Below are positions 8,272-16,637 of a DNA stretch of 64,000 bases, piece by piece. Where the stretch lies: positions 992,001-1,056,000 of the forward strand of contig NZ_CP117849.1 of NCBI RefSeq assembly GCF_026151165.2. Direction: 5' to 3'. How positions within the stretch are numbered: the stretch's first letter is position 1; every line of letters starts with the position of its first letter. The position numbers were made by a program, and so were the translations under genes. Under the pieces are notes generated by a model that saw only the letters and a list, made by a program, of their open reading frames with translations, had not been told where the DNA came from and ran no database searches. The stretch is from Cryobacterium sp. SO2 (lineage in GTDB: Bacteria; Actinomycetota; Actinomycetes; Actinomycetales; Microbacteriaceae).

Positions 8272-8279
8272 TCCAGTTT

Positions 8280-9197
8280 GTGACACCTCCCCGTAGCAAC
8301 TCCGATCTCCCGTCCGATATTCCGGCACCGGTGATTCCGGCCACCGTCGACCTGATGCGGTCGTTCGCTGCTTCTGCGCTGGCTGGAGCGGGAATCGAGG
8401 ACGCCGAGATCGACGCCGACCTCCTGATCGGGCATGTCCTCGGCCAGAGCCGCGGACAGGTGCAGGCCGCCGCCATCATGGGCAAGGAGCTCAGCAACAC
8501 GGATGCGTCCGCCATAGTCGCCCTGATCGGCCGCCGGGAGAAGCGCGAGCCCCTGCAGCACATCACCGGCCGGGCACCGTTCCGGGCGCTCGAACTCAAC
8601 GTGGGCCCCGGCGTCTTCGTGCCGCGACCCGAAACCGAGGGGGTCGCCCAGATCGCCATCGACGCCCTGCGCTCGATGGCCGATCCAGAGCCGATCGGGG
8701 TAGACCTGGGCACCGGCAGCGGCGCCATCGCCCTGGCCCTGGCCACCGAGGTGCCGCACGCCCGGGTGTTCGCCTGTGAGAACTCCGCCGACGCGTTCCC
8801 CTGGACCAGCCGCAACTTTGCCGAGGTCGCCGCCGACAACGCCCGGCTCGTGTTCGCCGACCTGGCCGACGCCTTCCCCGAACTCGACGGCACGGTGTCG
8901 GTGGTTGTGTCGAACCCTCCGTACATTCCCGCAGACGCCATCCCGCGCGACCCTGAGGTGCGCCTGTTCGACCCGGCCCACGCCCTCTACGGCGGCCAGG
9001 ACGGCCTGGATGTGGTGCGCCTGGTGTCGCAGACGGGCCTCCGCCTGCTGCGTGCCGGCGGGGTGCTCATCATCGAGCACGGCGAACTGCAGGGCGCCGA
9101 CATCCGCGCGTTGCTCGACAACGACGGCTGGCGGGCCACCGCCACCCACCGCGACCTCACCACCCGCGACCGCACCACAACCGCCCTGCGCCCGTGA
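8280..9197 (+). CDS. prmC: Release factor glutamine methyltransferase
   Basis: A SAM-dependent methyltransferase that modifies the Gln of the GGQ motif in RF1 and RF2. At 305 residues it has the N-terminal helical substrate-recognition domain (about 25–115), the GxGSG SAM motif (VDLGTGSGAIALALA) and the catalytic NPPY (VVSNPPYIP). The chosen start GTG 8280 has TAAGAT eight bases upstream; ATG 8355 (MRSFAASAL) is an internal alternative. It is followed by a GNAT gene overlapping by GTGA. Its normal partner prfA is 4 kb upstream, behind cysKE and other genes. Confidence 0.94.
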   Translation: MTPPRSNSDLPSDIPAPVIPATVDLMRSFAASALAGAGIEDAEIDADLLIGHVLGQSRGQVQAAAIMGKELSNTDASAIVALIGRREKREPLQHITGRAPFRALELNVGPGVFVPRPETEGVAQIAIDALRSMADPEPIGVDLGTGSGAIALALATEVPHARVFACENSADAFPWTSRNFAEVAADNARLVFADLADAFPELDGTVSVVVSNPPYIPADAIPRDPEVRLFDPAHALYGGQDGLDVVRLVSQTGLRLLRAGGVLIIEHGELQGADIRALLDNDGWRATATHRDLTTRDRTTTALRP

Positions 9198-9679
9198 CCG
9201 CATCCCTGCGCCCGCTCACGCCGGAAGAGCTCGCGGCCTGGCTCGCCACCAGCACCCTCGACTACACCGACGACCTTGAGGTGGCGGGGCTGAGCCGGGC
9301 CGCGGCCGAGAGGAAAGCGGGGGAGTCCACGGCACGCGAGTTCCCGGGCGGCCTCCCCGCGCCTGGGCAGCACGTCTACGCGGTGACGGTCTCCGGTGAG
9401 CACGTCGGTGTGCTCTGGCTCTCGGCCGGGCCGGCCGACGATCCCACCAACTGGTGGATCCTCGACATCCTGATCTTCGAGGCATTCCGCGGCCGCGGCC
9501 ATGGCCGCCGGGCGATGCTGCTCGCCGAGACCGAGGCAGCCCGATTGGGTGCCGCCAAGATCACCCTGAACGTGTTCGCCCGCAACGCTGCCGCCCGAGC
9601 TCTCTATGCGTCCCTGGCCTATGAGCCCACAAAGATCTACCTGGAAAAGACGCTCCCCCTCCCGCGAGCCGTGAGTTAA
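9194..9679 (+). CDS. GNAT-family N-acetyltransferase
   Basis: A 161-residue Gcn5-type acetyltransferase. The acetyl-CoA loop is FEAFRGRGHGRRAML, a clean R-x-x-G-x-G form, and the C-terminal NVFARNAAARALYASLAYEP is typical. Start GTG 9194 overlaps the prmC stop, so it is translationally coupled to prmC. The substrate is unknown. Its last codons and stop lie inside the left arm of the palindrome at 9663–9723, an unusual overlap of gene and repeat. Confidence 0.85.
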   Translation: MTASLRPLTPEELAAWLATSTLDYTDDLEVAGLSRAAAERKAGESTAREFPGGLPAPGQHVYAVTVSGEHVGVLWLSAGPADDPTNWWILDILIFEAFRGRGHGRRAMLLAETEAARLGAAKITLNVFARNAAARALYASLAYEPTKIYLEKTLPLPRAVS

Positions 9680-9723
9680 GCCCCAAAAATCCCGGGTTTT
9701 CGGGGCTCAAGTCACGGTTCGCG
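9663..9723. repeat. 61-bp palindromic element, copy 1 (terminator-like)
   Basis: Arms of about 27 bp flank a short centre. The outer ends are CGCGAGCCGTGAG and CACGGTTCGCG, with a G/C block plus A-tract (GCCCCAAAA) inside. Copy 2 at 27031–27091 has exactly the same length and outer ends, and the inner stem bases changed in pairs. It likely acts as a bidirectional terminator. Confidence 0.85.
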
Positions 9724-9758
9724 AGACAGGCCTCCCAGGCCTCACAGGGAGGCTGCAG

Positions 9759-9764
9759 TAGAAT
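9759..9764 (+). promoter_or_regulatory. -10 element for predicted leaderless tsaC
   Basis: TAGAAT ends eight bases before ATG 9773, with no ribosome binding site between. Confidence 0.5.
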
Positions 9765-9772
9765 CAGGCGCG

Positions 9773-10474
9773 ATGACACGTATCTATGACTGCTCGGTCG
9801 ACGAGGAATACACGACCGGCATGCGACTGGCACGCTCGGCGATCGGCCGTGGCGCGCTCGTTGTCATCCCCACCGACACCGTCTACGGCGTCGCCGCCGA
9901 CGCGTTCAACCCCGAGGCCGTGCAGAAGCTGCTGGATGCGAAGGGTCGCGACCGTCAATCGCCGCCGCCCGTGCTCATCCCCGGCATCCCCACGCTCGAC
10001 GCCCTGGCCGAGAACGTGCCCCAGCCGGTGCGCGACCTGGTCGCGGCCTTCTGGCCCGGCGGTCTCACCGTGGTGCTCACGGCCCAACCGTCGCTGGTCT
10101 GGGACCTCGGTGAGACGCGGGGCACCGTCGCCCTGCGGATGCCGCGCAACAAGGTGGCCCTGGACCTTTTGGCCGAGACCGGTCCGCTCGCCGTCTCGAG
10201 CGCGAACACCACGGGCAAACCGTCGGCCATCGACGCCGCAGGGGCGGACGACATGCTCGGCGGCACCGTGGCCGTGTACCTGGACGGGGGAGTGGCCGGC
10301 CTGGACTACGAGGCCATCGGCGACCGGCCCGGTGACACGTCCTCCACAATCGTCGACGCCACGGGCTTCGACACCAACGGCGGAAAACTGGTGATCGTGC
10401 GCAACGGCGTCATCTCCCGTGCCGCCATCGAGGCCGTGATCGGGGAGGCGCTGGCCCCGGTGGCAGAGCAATGA
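9773..10474 (+). CDS. tsaC: L-threonylcarbamoyladenylate synthase (TsaC/YrdC/Sua5)
   Basis: Makes threonylcarbamoyl-AMP from threonine, bicarbonate and ATP for the t6A37 modification of ANN-decoding tRNAs. At 233 residues it carries only the YrdC domain, without the long Sua5 C-terminal domain. The N-terminal IPTDTVYGVAADAF and the conserved FWPGGLTVVL and LAVSSANTTGKPS are the family signatures. In actinobacteria it commonly follows prmC, as here. Its ATGA overlaps wecA, so it is translationally coupled to it. TAGAAT at 9759 makes it probably leaderless. Confidence 0.93.
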   Translation: MTRIYDCSVDEEYTTGMRLARSAIGRGALVVIPTDTVYGVAADAFNPEAVQKLLDAKGRDRQSPPPVLIPGIPTLDALAENVPQPVRDLVAAFWPGGLTVVLTAQPSLVWDLGETRGTVALRMPRNKVALDLLAETGPLAVSSANTTGKPSAIDAAGADDMLGGTVAVYLDGGVAGLDYEAIGDRPGDTSSTIVDATGFDTNGGKLVIVRNGVISRAAIEAVIGEALAPVAEQ

Positions 10475-11700
10475 CCCTCTTCGTCATCCTGGCGCTGGTC
10501 TCGGCGGTCGTGACCTACCTCATGTCGATGGTGGTCCTCAAGCTCACCCACAAATACCGGCTCTACCCGAAGATCCGCGAACGCGACGTGCACACCAGGC
10601 CCACCCCGCGACTGGGCGGCATCGCGATGTTCCTGGGCATCCTGGTGGCCTTCGGGGTGTCCTACCTGGTGGCATCCCAGTTCGCGCCGCTGCGGCTGAT
10701 CTTCGCCGACCCCCACCAGATCATGGCGATCCTCGGTGCCGCGCTGCTGATCGTGCTGCTGGGCGTGGCCGACGACATCTGGGACCTGGACTGGATGACC
10801 AAGCTGCTCGGCCAGTTCATCGCCGCCGGACTGGTGGCCTGGCAGGGGGTGCAGGTCTTCTCGCTGCCCATCGGCGGACTTACCGTCGGTTCCTCCTGGA
10901 TGTCGATCGTGATCACCGTGATGGCCATCGTCATCGTGATGAACATGATCAACTTCATCGACGGCCTCGACGGCCTCGTCGCCGGGGTCGCGCTCATCGC
11001 CAACGGCGTCTTCTTCATCTACAGCTACCTGCTGGTGCGCGACACCTCGCCCACCAACTACTTCAACCTCGCCTCCCTGATCGCCGCGATCCTCGTCGGC
11101 GCCTGCGTGGGCTTCCTGCCGGTCAACTGGCATCCGGCAAAGATGTTCATGGGCGACGCCGGCGCCCTGCTGGTGGGCCTGCTGATGGCCACCTCCGCGA
11201 TCGCGATCACCGGCCAGGTCGACCCCACCGCGATCAACCGCGCCCAGCTGTTCCCCGCGTTCATCCCGCTGATCCTGCCGGTTGCGATCCTCATCATCCC
11301 CCTGCTGGACTTCGGCCTGGCGGTGTTCCGGCGGGTGCGGGCAGGCAAGTCCCCGTTCAGCGCCGACCGTAAGCATCTGCACCACCGATTGCTGGACATG
11401 GGCCACTCCCACCTGCACGCCGTGCTGATCTTCTACGGCTGGACCGCGGCCGCGTCGGTCGGTTGCCTGCTGTACTACGTGTTGCCGGTGTTCTTCGGCC
11501 TGCCCAGCGGCTGGGCCACAGTCTTCCTGGTGACCGCCCTGGTCATCTGCACAATCGTGACGCTGGCTCCGCTGAGCCGCCGCAAGGCCATTGAGGCGGC
11601 CAGCCAGCTGGCGCCAGTGACCGCGGTGATCGGTATCGAGCCCAGCGCCGTCCTTGACCCCCTCGACGAGGCGTCTGACAACGCCAAGGAGCACGTATGA
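10471..11700 (+). CDS. wecA: Undecaprenyl-phosphate GlcNAc-1-phosphate transferase (WecA/TagO type)
   Basis: An integral membrane polyprenyl-phosphate glycosyl-1-phosphate transferase that starts the lipid-linked synthesis of a cell-wall polymer. It has 409 residues and about 11 hydrophobic segments. Hallmarks are DVHTRPTPRLGGIAMF near the N-terminus, the Mg-binding VADDIWDLDWM, the NMINFIDGLDGL loop, GDAGALLVG, and the HHRLLDMGHSH C-terminal loop typical of WecA rather than MraY. It overlaps tsaC (ATGA) and atpI (ATGA), so three functionally unrelated genes are coupled. The same order occurs upstream of atp operons in mycobacteria (rfe). Confidence 0.92.
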   Translation: MTLFVILALVSAVVTYLMSMVVLKLTHKYRLYPKIRERDVHTRPTPRLGGIAMFLGILVAFGVSYLVASQFAPLRLIFADPHQIMAILGAALLIVLLGVADDIWDLDWMTKLLGQFIAAGLVAWQGVQVFSLPIGGLTVGSSWMSIVITVMAIVIVMNMINFIDGLDGLVAGVALIANGVFFIYSYLLVRDTSPTNYFNLASLIAAILVGACVGFLPVNWHPAKMFMGDAGALLVGLLMATSAIAITGQVDPTAINRAQLFPAFIPLILPVAILIIPLLDFGLAVFRRVRAGKSPFSADRKHLHHRLLDMGHSHLHAVLIFYGWTAAASVGCLLYYVLPVFFGLPSGWATVFLVTALVICTIVTLAPLSRRKAIEAASQLAPVTAVIGIEPSAVLDPLDEASDNAKEHV

Positions 11701-12164
11701 GCACCGCACCCAGCACCCAGCCCACCTCGATCCCGGTCTTCCGCCAGGTGCTCGTCTACGGCGGTGTGCTGGCCCTCGCGATCGCCGTGATCGGCATGGT
11801 CGTCGGTGGACTCACCGTGGGCGGTGTCGGCGTGCTGAGCGCCCTGATCGGGACCCTGATGGCCGTCGTGTTCATGGGCATCACCGCTGCCAGCATTCTG
11901 TTGGCCAATCGTTATGCGGGCAGGGAGTCCGCCATCGGCGCCTTCTTCGGCATCGTGATGGGCGGCTGGCTGCTCAAGTTCGTGGTCTTCCTGGTGCTGC
12001 TGATCCTGCTCAAGGACCAGCCCTGGATCAACCCCCTGGTGCTGTTCCTGAGCATCATCGCCGGTGTCCTCGGTTCCCTCGTGGTCGACGCGATCGTGCT
12101 CTTCAAGAGCCGGATGCCCTACGCCAGCGACGTCGTGCTGCCGCCCGCGCCGCACGATGACTGA
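11697..12164 (+). CDS. atpI: AtpI-like membrane protein upstream of ATP synthase
   Basis: A 155-residue protein with four predicted membrane segments, which occupies the position of the AtpI/Rv1303-type gene before atpB. AtpI proteins assist assembly of the c-ring or Mg2+ uptake, though sequence conservation is low. The ATG overlaps the wecA stop. Assignment rests on position, size and topology. A gap of about 120 bp with a possible promoter separates it from atpB. Confidence 0.7.
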   Translation: MSTAPSTQPTSIPVFRQVLVYGGVLALAIAVIGMVVGGLTVGGVGVLSALIGTLMAVVFMGITAASILLANRYAGRESAIGAFFGIVMGGWLLKFVVFLVLLILLKDQPWINPLVLFLSIIAGVLGSLVVDAIVLFKSRMPYASDVVLPPAPHDD

Positions 12165-12250
12165 GGTAGACCTAACCCGCGACTCGCCGCAGGGGCCAAT
12201 CAGCCACTGAGCGGGGCTCACCCGATTCGTAAGCTGGGCTCGTTTATTGC

Positions 12251-12256
12251 TAGGGT
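12251..12256 (+). promoter_or_regulatory. Possible -10 of the ATP synthase operon promoter
   Basis: TAGGGT in the 118-bp gap between atpI and atpB, in an AT-richer patch (TTTATTGC TAGGGTTATG). No convincing -35 is seen. Confidence 0.35.
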
Positions 12257-12288
12257 TATGAGCGATTCACCCCGGACCGACGTTGCCC

Positions 12289-13176
12289 ATGCTGGCACGA
12301 GGGCCGGCATTATTATTCGTCGTTGCGAGAGCAGAGCTCCACGCCCCGAACCAGGAGAAAGCGCTGCTAGAAACCGCCGTAAACCTGCTCGTTCCGTTTG
12401 CGTCCGACGACGGTGAATTCCACGGTCCGACGATCAACGAGTTCTTCCCCGATGCGATCTTCTTCGCCGGCACCCCGTTCGAAATGAACCGGGTCATCAT
12501 CATCCGCCTCATCGCGGTGGCCGGAATGATGTTGATCTTCTGGCTCGGCACTCGCCGCATGAAGATCGTGCCCGGCAAGCTGCAGAGCATCGCCGAAATG
12601 GGCCTCGACTTCGTCCGCGTCAACATCGCAGAAGACCTGCTGGGCAAGAAAGACGGCAAGCGCTTCCTTCCCCTGATCACCACCATCTTCTTCATGGTGC
12701 TGTTCATGAACTTCACCGGTGTGATCCCGTTCCTGAACATCGCCGGCACCTCAGTGATCGGCGTTCCGCTGGTCCTGGCCCTCGTGGCCTACGCCACGTT
12801 CATCTATGCCGGAATCAAGAAGAGCCCGGGCAAGTTCTTCCGGAACTCGCTCTTCCCGCCCGGAGTGCCGCCGGTGCTGTACATCATCGTCACGCCGATC
12901 GAGTTCGTCTCCACGTTCCTGATCCGCCCGGTCACCCTGACGCTCCGACTTCTCATGAACATGATCGTCGGACACCTTCTACTGGTGCTGTTCTTCTCGG
13001 CGACTCAGTTCTTCTTCTTCACGGCAGATGGCGCATTCAAGGCGTTTGGCGTGGGGACGTTGGCCTTCGGGTTCGCTTTCACCCTGTTCGAATTGTTGGT
13101 CGCCGTGCTGCAGGCCTACGTATTCGCACTTCTCACCGCTGTCTACATCCAGCTCGCGCTGGCTGACGAGCACTAA
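12289..13176 (+). CDS. atpB: F1Fo ATP synthase subunit a
   Basis: A membrane subunit that forms the proton half-channels next to the c-ring. The essential arginine is in FLIRPVTLTLRLLMNM, and the last helix FELLVAVLQAYVFALLTAVYIQLA is conserved. Coordinates use ATG 12289. That gives an N-terminus with two TTA codons and low third-position GC, and no ribosome binding site before it. A clean AGGAGA at 12353–12358 instead points to a start near CTG 12364 (LLETAVNLLVPFASDD), which would be an uncommon codon. The start is therefore unsure; the rest is certain. It is the first gene of the atpBEFHAGDC operon. Confidence 0.93.
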   Translation: MLARGPALLFVVARAELHAPNQEKALLETAVNLLVPFASDDGEFHGPTINEFFPDAIFFAGTPFEMNRVIIIRLIAVAGMMLIFWLGTRRMKIVPGKLQSIAEMGLDFVRVNIAEDLLGKKDGKRFLPLITTIFFMVLFMNFTGVIPFLNIAGTSVIGVPLVLALVAYATFIYAGIKKSPGKFFRNSLFPPGVPPVLYIIVTPIEFVSTFLIRPVTLTLRLLMNMIVGHLLLVLFFSATQFFFFTADGAFKAFGVGTLAFGFAFTLFELLVAVLQAYVFALLTAVYIQLALADEH

Positions 13177-13225
13177 ACCTCGCATCCGGCACTCGCCGGG
13201 TACGTCACTACGGAAGGAAACACAC

Positions 13226-13459
13226 GTGGACGCAGTTACCGTTCTCGCGGAAATCAACGGCAACATTGCCACCGTCGGCTACGGCCTCGCGGCTATCGGC
13301 CCGGCAATCGGCGTTGGTATCGTCGTGGGCAAGACCATCGAGGGTGTCGCGCGTCAGCCCGAACTCGCCGGCCGCCTGCAGGTGCTGATGTACATCGGTA
13401 TCGCATTCACCGAGGCGCTCGCGTTCATCGGTATCGCGACCTACTTCATCTTCGTTTAG
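13226..13459 (+). CDS. atpE: F1Fo ATP synthase subunit c
   Basis: A 77-residue hairpin of two membrane helices forming the rotor ring. The proton-carrying carboxylate is Glu63 in AFTEALAFIG, and the polar loop is ARQPE (42–46). Start GTG 13226 follows GGAAGG (13212–13217); the longer upstream frame overlaps atpB and is not used. The glycine-rich first helix (GLAAIGPAIGVGIVVG) packs the ring. It lies between atpB and atpF, as in all actinobacterial operons. Confidence 0.97.
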   Translation: MDAVTVLAEINGNIATVGYGLAAIGPAIGVGIVVGKTIEGVARQPELAGRLQVLMYIGIAFTEALAFIGIATYFIFV

Positions 13460-13490
13460 TCCTCTTTTCTACAACTAGTAAGGAGGCACG

Positions 13491-14057
13491 ATGCTTCACT
13501 CAGTGATTGCGGCTGCCGCGGCGGAAGAGTCGCACAACCCGCTTCTTCCGGAGTGGTACGACATCATTTGGTCGTCGTTCATCTTCATCGTCATTCTGTT
13601 CTTCTTCTGGAAGCTCGCGCTTCCGCGGATGCAGAAGCTCCTCGACGATCGCGCCGAGGCCATTGAAGGAAACATCGCCAAGGCCGACGACGCCCAGCGC
13701 AAGGCAGAGGCTGCTCTCGAGCAGTACACCGCCCAGCTCGCTGCAGCGCGCGTCGAAGCCGGCCAGATCCGCGAGCAGGCTCGCGCCGACGGTCAGCAGA
13801 TCGTCGCCGAGCTTCGTGAGCAGGCGTCCTCGGACGCCGCCCGGATCATGGCCACCGCCAAGACTCAGATCGAAGCAGAGCACCAGGCCGCCATCACCTC
13901 GCTTCGCAGCGAGGTCGGCACCCTGGCTCTCGACCTGGCCTCCGGTGTCATCGGCGAAAGCCTGAACGACGACGCGCGCGCCAGCGCCATCGTCGACAGG
14001 TTCCTCGCCGACATCGAGTCCTCCGAGAACACGGCCCCGTCGGCCGGAAAGCACTAG
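13491..14057 (+). CDS. atpF: F1Fo ATP synthase subunit b
   Basis: The peripheral stalk subunit, 188 residues. It has one N-terminal membrane helix (about 25–44, IIWSSFIFIVILFFFW) followed by a long charged, Ala-rich coiled coil (about 50–160). ATG 13491 follows AGGAGG at a good distance. It is separated from atpH by only four bases. The usual short form is present. This is not the fused b-delta of mycobacteria, because a separate single b and delta are encoded here. Confidence 0.95.
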   Translation: MLHSVIAAAAAEESHNPLLPEWYDIIWSSFIFIVILFFFWKLALPRMQKLLDDRAEAIEGNIAKADDAQRKAEAALEQYTAQLAAARVEAGQIREQARADGQQIVAELREQASSDAARIMATAKTQIEAEHQAAITSLRSEVGTLALDLASGVIGESLNDDARASAIVDRFLADIESSENTAPSAGKH

Positions 14058-14061
14058 ACAC

Positions 14062-14859
14062 ATGGGAAGCGCCACCAGAGAAGCCTTGGCCTCGTCGCGG
14101 ACGGCCCTGGCCGCCCACGCCGACTCGGCCGATCTGGCGACGGGCGAAAGCCTGTTCGACGCCGGCCGGGTCATCGGCAACTCCTCTCAGCTGCTGGCCG
14201 CCATCGGCGACGCCTCAGCCGACGAGACCGCCAAGGCCGCCCTGGTCAAGGCGGTCTTCGCTCCGACGCTGACGCCGGCAGCCCTCGAGCTGCTGCAGTC
14301 GGCTGCGGCAGCCCGGTGGTCGAGCCACCAGGACCTGCTCGCAGGGATCGAAGAACTCGGCCTGCGCGTAACCGCCGCGTCCGCTCCGGCAGACGTGTCG
14401 ATCGACTCCGAGCTGTTCACCTTCGGCGCGGCGGTCTCCTCCGACGCTGAACTCGAACTGGCGCTGACCAGCAAGCTCACCCCGGCCGCGGCCAAGGTGA
14501 GCCTCGTCGACGCGCTGCTCTCCGGCAAGGCGAGCGCGCAAACCCTCGTCATCGTGCGACACCTCGTGCAGCAGCCCCGCGGCCGCCGCATCGGCGAACT
14601 GCTGGGAGATGCCGCCGCGATCGTCGCCGATCAGGCTGACACCATGATCGCGACAGTCATCTCCGCCACGCGGTTGACCTCCACCCAGCTGGACCGCCTC
14701 GCGAAGACCCTGTCTTCACGGTACGGACGCAACCTCACCATCAATCAGGTCATCGACGCATCCGTCGTCGGCGGCCTGAAAGTACAGATCGGCGATGACG
14801 TCATCGACGGCAGCATCGCCACCCGTCTCAAGGACTTGAGACTGCAGCTTGCTGGGTAA
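14062..14859 (+). CDS. atpH: F1Fo ATP synthase subunit delta
   Basis: A 265-residue OSCP/delta subunit that joins the peripheral stalk to the top of F1. The C-terminal VISATRLTSTQLDRLAKTLSSRYGRNLTINQVID and VGGLKVQIGDDVIDGSIATRL is the family signature. It is longer than the about 180 residues of proteobacterial delta, as is usual in Microbacteriaceae-type actinobacteria. It is immediately downstream of atpF. An 84-bp gap with a small perfect hairpin follows before atpA. Confidence 0.94.
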   Translation: MGSATREALASSRTALAAHADSADLATGESLFDAGRVIGNSSQLLAAIGDASADETAKAALVKAVFAPTLTPAALELLQSAAAARWSSHQDLLAGIEELGLRVTAASAPADVSIDSELFTFGAAVSSDAELELALTSKLTPAAAKVSLVDALLSGKASAQTLVIVRHLVQQPRGRRIGELLGDAAAIVADQADTMIATVISATRLTSTQLDRLAKTLSSRYGRNLTINQVIDASVVGGLKVQIGDDVIDGSIATRLKDLRLQLAG

Positions 14860-14917
14860 CCTTCGGGTTCTCAGATCACACAAACCTCGAGACGGTAACG
14901 TGTCGAAAAGACAAAGC

Positions 14918-14933
14918 CTGTACTGCTGTACAG
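14918..14933 (+). promoter_or_regulatory. Small perfect hairpin in the atpH–atpA gap
   Basis: CTGTAC–TGCT–GTACAG sits just ahead of the purine-rich site GAAAAGGGAAG of atpA. This is the largest gap in the operon. It could be an mRNA processing or stability element that sets F1 subunit ratios; that is speculation. Confidence 0.3.
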
Positions 14934-14943
14934 AAAAGGGAAG

Positions 14944-16584
14944 ATGATGGCAGAACTAACGATCAGCCCCGATGAGATCCGTGATGCTCTCCAGGACTTC
15001 GTCAAGTCCTACGAGCCGAACAAGACCGCAACGACCGAGGTCGGCTACGTCACCACCGCGGGCGATGGCATCGCCCACGTTGAGGGTCTCCCCGGCGTCA
15101 TGGCCAACGAGCTCATCAAGTTCGCCGACGGCACTCTGGGCCTCGCGCTGAACCTTGACGAAGACGAGATCGGTGTTGTCGTCCTCGGCGAGTTCGCCGG
15201 CATCGTCGAAGGCATGGAGGTGTACCGCACTGGCGAGGTCCTCTCCGTTCCCGTCGGCGACGGCTACCTCGGCCGCGTCGTCGACCCGCTCGGCGCCCCG
15301 ATCGACGGTCTCGGTGAGATCAAGACGGATGGCCGCCGCGCCCTCGAGCTGCAGGCTCCCGGCGTCATGCACCGCAAGTCGGTGCACGAGCCGATGCAGA
15401 CCGGCATCAAGGCCATCGACGCCATGATCCCGATCGGCCGTGGCCAGCGCCAGCTGATCATCGGTGACCGCCAGACCGGCAAGACTGCCATCGCGGTGGA
15501 CACCATCATCAACCAGAAGGCCAACTGGGAGTCCGGCGACACCAACAAGCAGGTTCGCTGCATCTACGTCGCCATCGGCCAGAAGGGCTCCACCATCGCT
15601 TCGGTGAAGGGTGCTCTCGAGGACGCTGGAGCGATGGAGTACACGACCATCGTGGCGGCCCCCGCCTCCGACCCGGCCGGCTTCAAGTACCTCGCCCCCT
15701 ACACCGGTTCGGCCATCGGCCAGCACTGGATGTACGCCGGCAAGCACGTTCTCATCATCTTCGACGACCTGTCCAAGCAGGCCGAGGCCTACCGTGCGGT
15801 GTCGCTGCTGCTGCGTCGCCCGCCGGGACGCGAAGCGTACCCCGGCGACGTGTTCTACCTGCACTCCCGTCTGCTCGAGCGTTGCGCCAAGCTCTCCGAC
15901 GAGCTCGGCGCCGGATCGATGACCGGCCTGCCGATCATCGAGACCAAGGCCAACGACGTTGCCGCCTACATTCCGACCAACGTGATCTCGATCACCGACG
16001 GCCAGATCTTCCTGCAGTCCGACCTCTTCAACGCCAACCAGCGCCCCGCTGTCGACGTGGGAATTTCGGTCTCCCGAGTCGGTGGTGACGCTCAGGTCAA
16101 GTCGATCAAGAAGGTCTCCGGTACCCTCAAACTCGAACTGGCCCAGTACCGCTCGCTCGAGGCGTTCTCGATGTTCGCATCTGACCTCGACCCGGCCAGC
16201 CGTCGCCAGCTTGCCCGTGGCGCGCGCCTGACCGAGTTGCTCAAGCAGCCGCAGTACTCGCCGTACCCCGTCGAAGACCAGGTCGTCTCGATCTGGGCCG
16301 GCACCAACGGCAAGCTCGACGAGGTTCCCCTCGAGGACATCCTGCGTTTCGAGCGCGAACTGCTCGACTACCTGGGCCGCAACACCGGCATCCTCACCAC
16401 GCTGCGCGAGACCAACGTGCTCTCCGACGACACCGTCGCCGAGCTCACCGCAGCGGTCGACACCTTCAAGCGCGAATTCCAGACCGGTGAAGGCAAGGCA
16501 CTCGCCTCCGTCGGCCGCGAAGAATTCGTCGCAACCAAGGCGGAAGACGTCAACCAGGAAAAGATCGTCAAGCACAAGCGCTAG
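14944..16584 (+). CDS. atpA: F1Fo ATP synthase subunit alpha
   Basis: The non-catalytic nucleotide-binding subunit of F1, 546 residues. The P-loop is GDRQTGKTAIAVD, followed by the conserved VYVAIGQKGST and VGISVSRVGGDAQVKSIKKVSGTLKLELAQYR (the arginine finger SRVG). ATGATG at 14944/14947 gives two equal start options after GGGAAG. Slightly long C-terminal tail (KAEDVNQEKIVKHKR), as in related actinobacteria. Confidence 0.98.
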   Translation: MMAELTISPDEIRDALQDFVKSYEPNKTATTEVGYVTTAGDGIAHVEGLPGVMANELIKFADGTLGLALNLDEDEIGVVVLGEFAGIVEGMEVYRTGEVLSVPVGDGYLGRVVDPLGAPIDGLGEIKTDGRRALELQAPGVMHRKSVHEPMQTGIKAIDAMIPIGRGQRQLIIGDRQTGKTAIAVDTIINQKANWESGDTNKQVRCIYVAIGQKGSTIASVKGALEDAGAMEYTTIVAAPASDPAGFKYLAPYTGSAIGQHWMYAGKHVLIIFDDLSKQAEAYRAVSLLLRRPPGREAYPGDVFYLHSRLLERCAKLSDELGAGSMTGLPIIETKANDVAAYIPTNVISITDGQIFLQSDLFNANQRPAVDVGISVSRVGGDAQVKSIKKVSGTLKLELAQYRSLEAFSMFASDLDPASRRQLARGARLTELLKQPQYSPYPVEDQVVSIWAGTNGKLDEVPLEDILRFERELLDYLGRNTGILTTLRETNVLSDDTVAELTAAVDTFKREFQTGEGKALASVGREEFVATKAEDVNQEKIVKHKR

Positions 16585-16637
16585 TCGCCCACGCTTAACA
16601 TCCACCGACACGACAGACAAGTAAGCACAGGAGACAC

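Noticed and set aside
12258..12416. 52-codon frame overlapping the atpB start region (MSDSPRTDV…)
   Set aside because: Its ATG is only two bases after the likely -10 and it shows no site or recognisable pattern.
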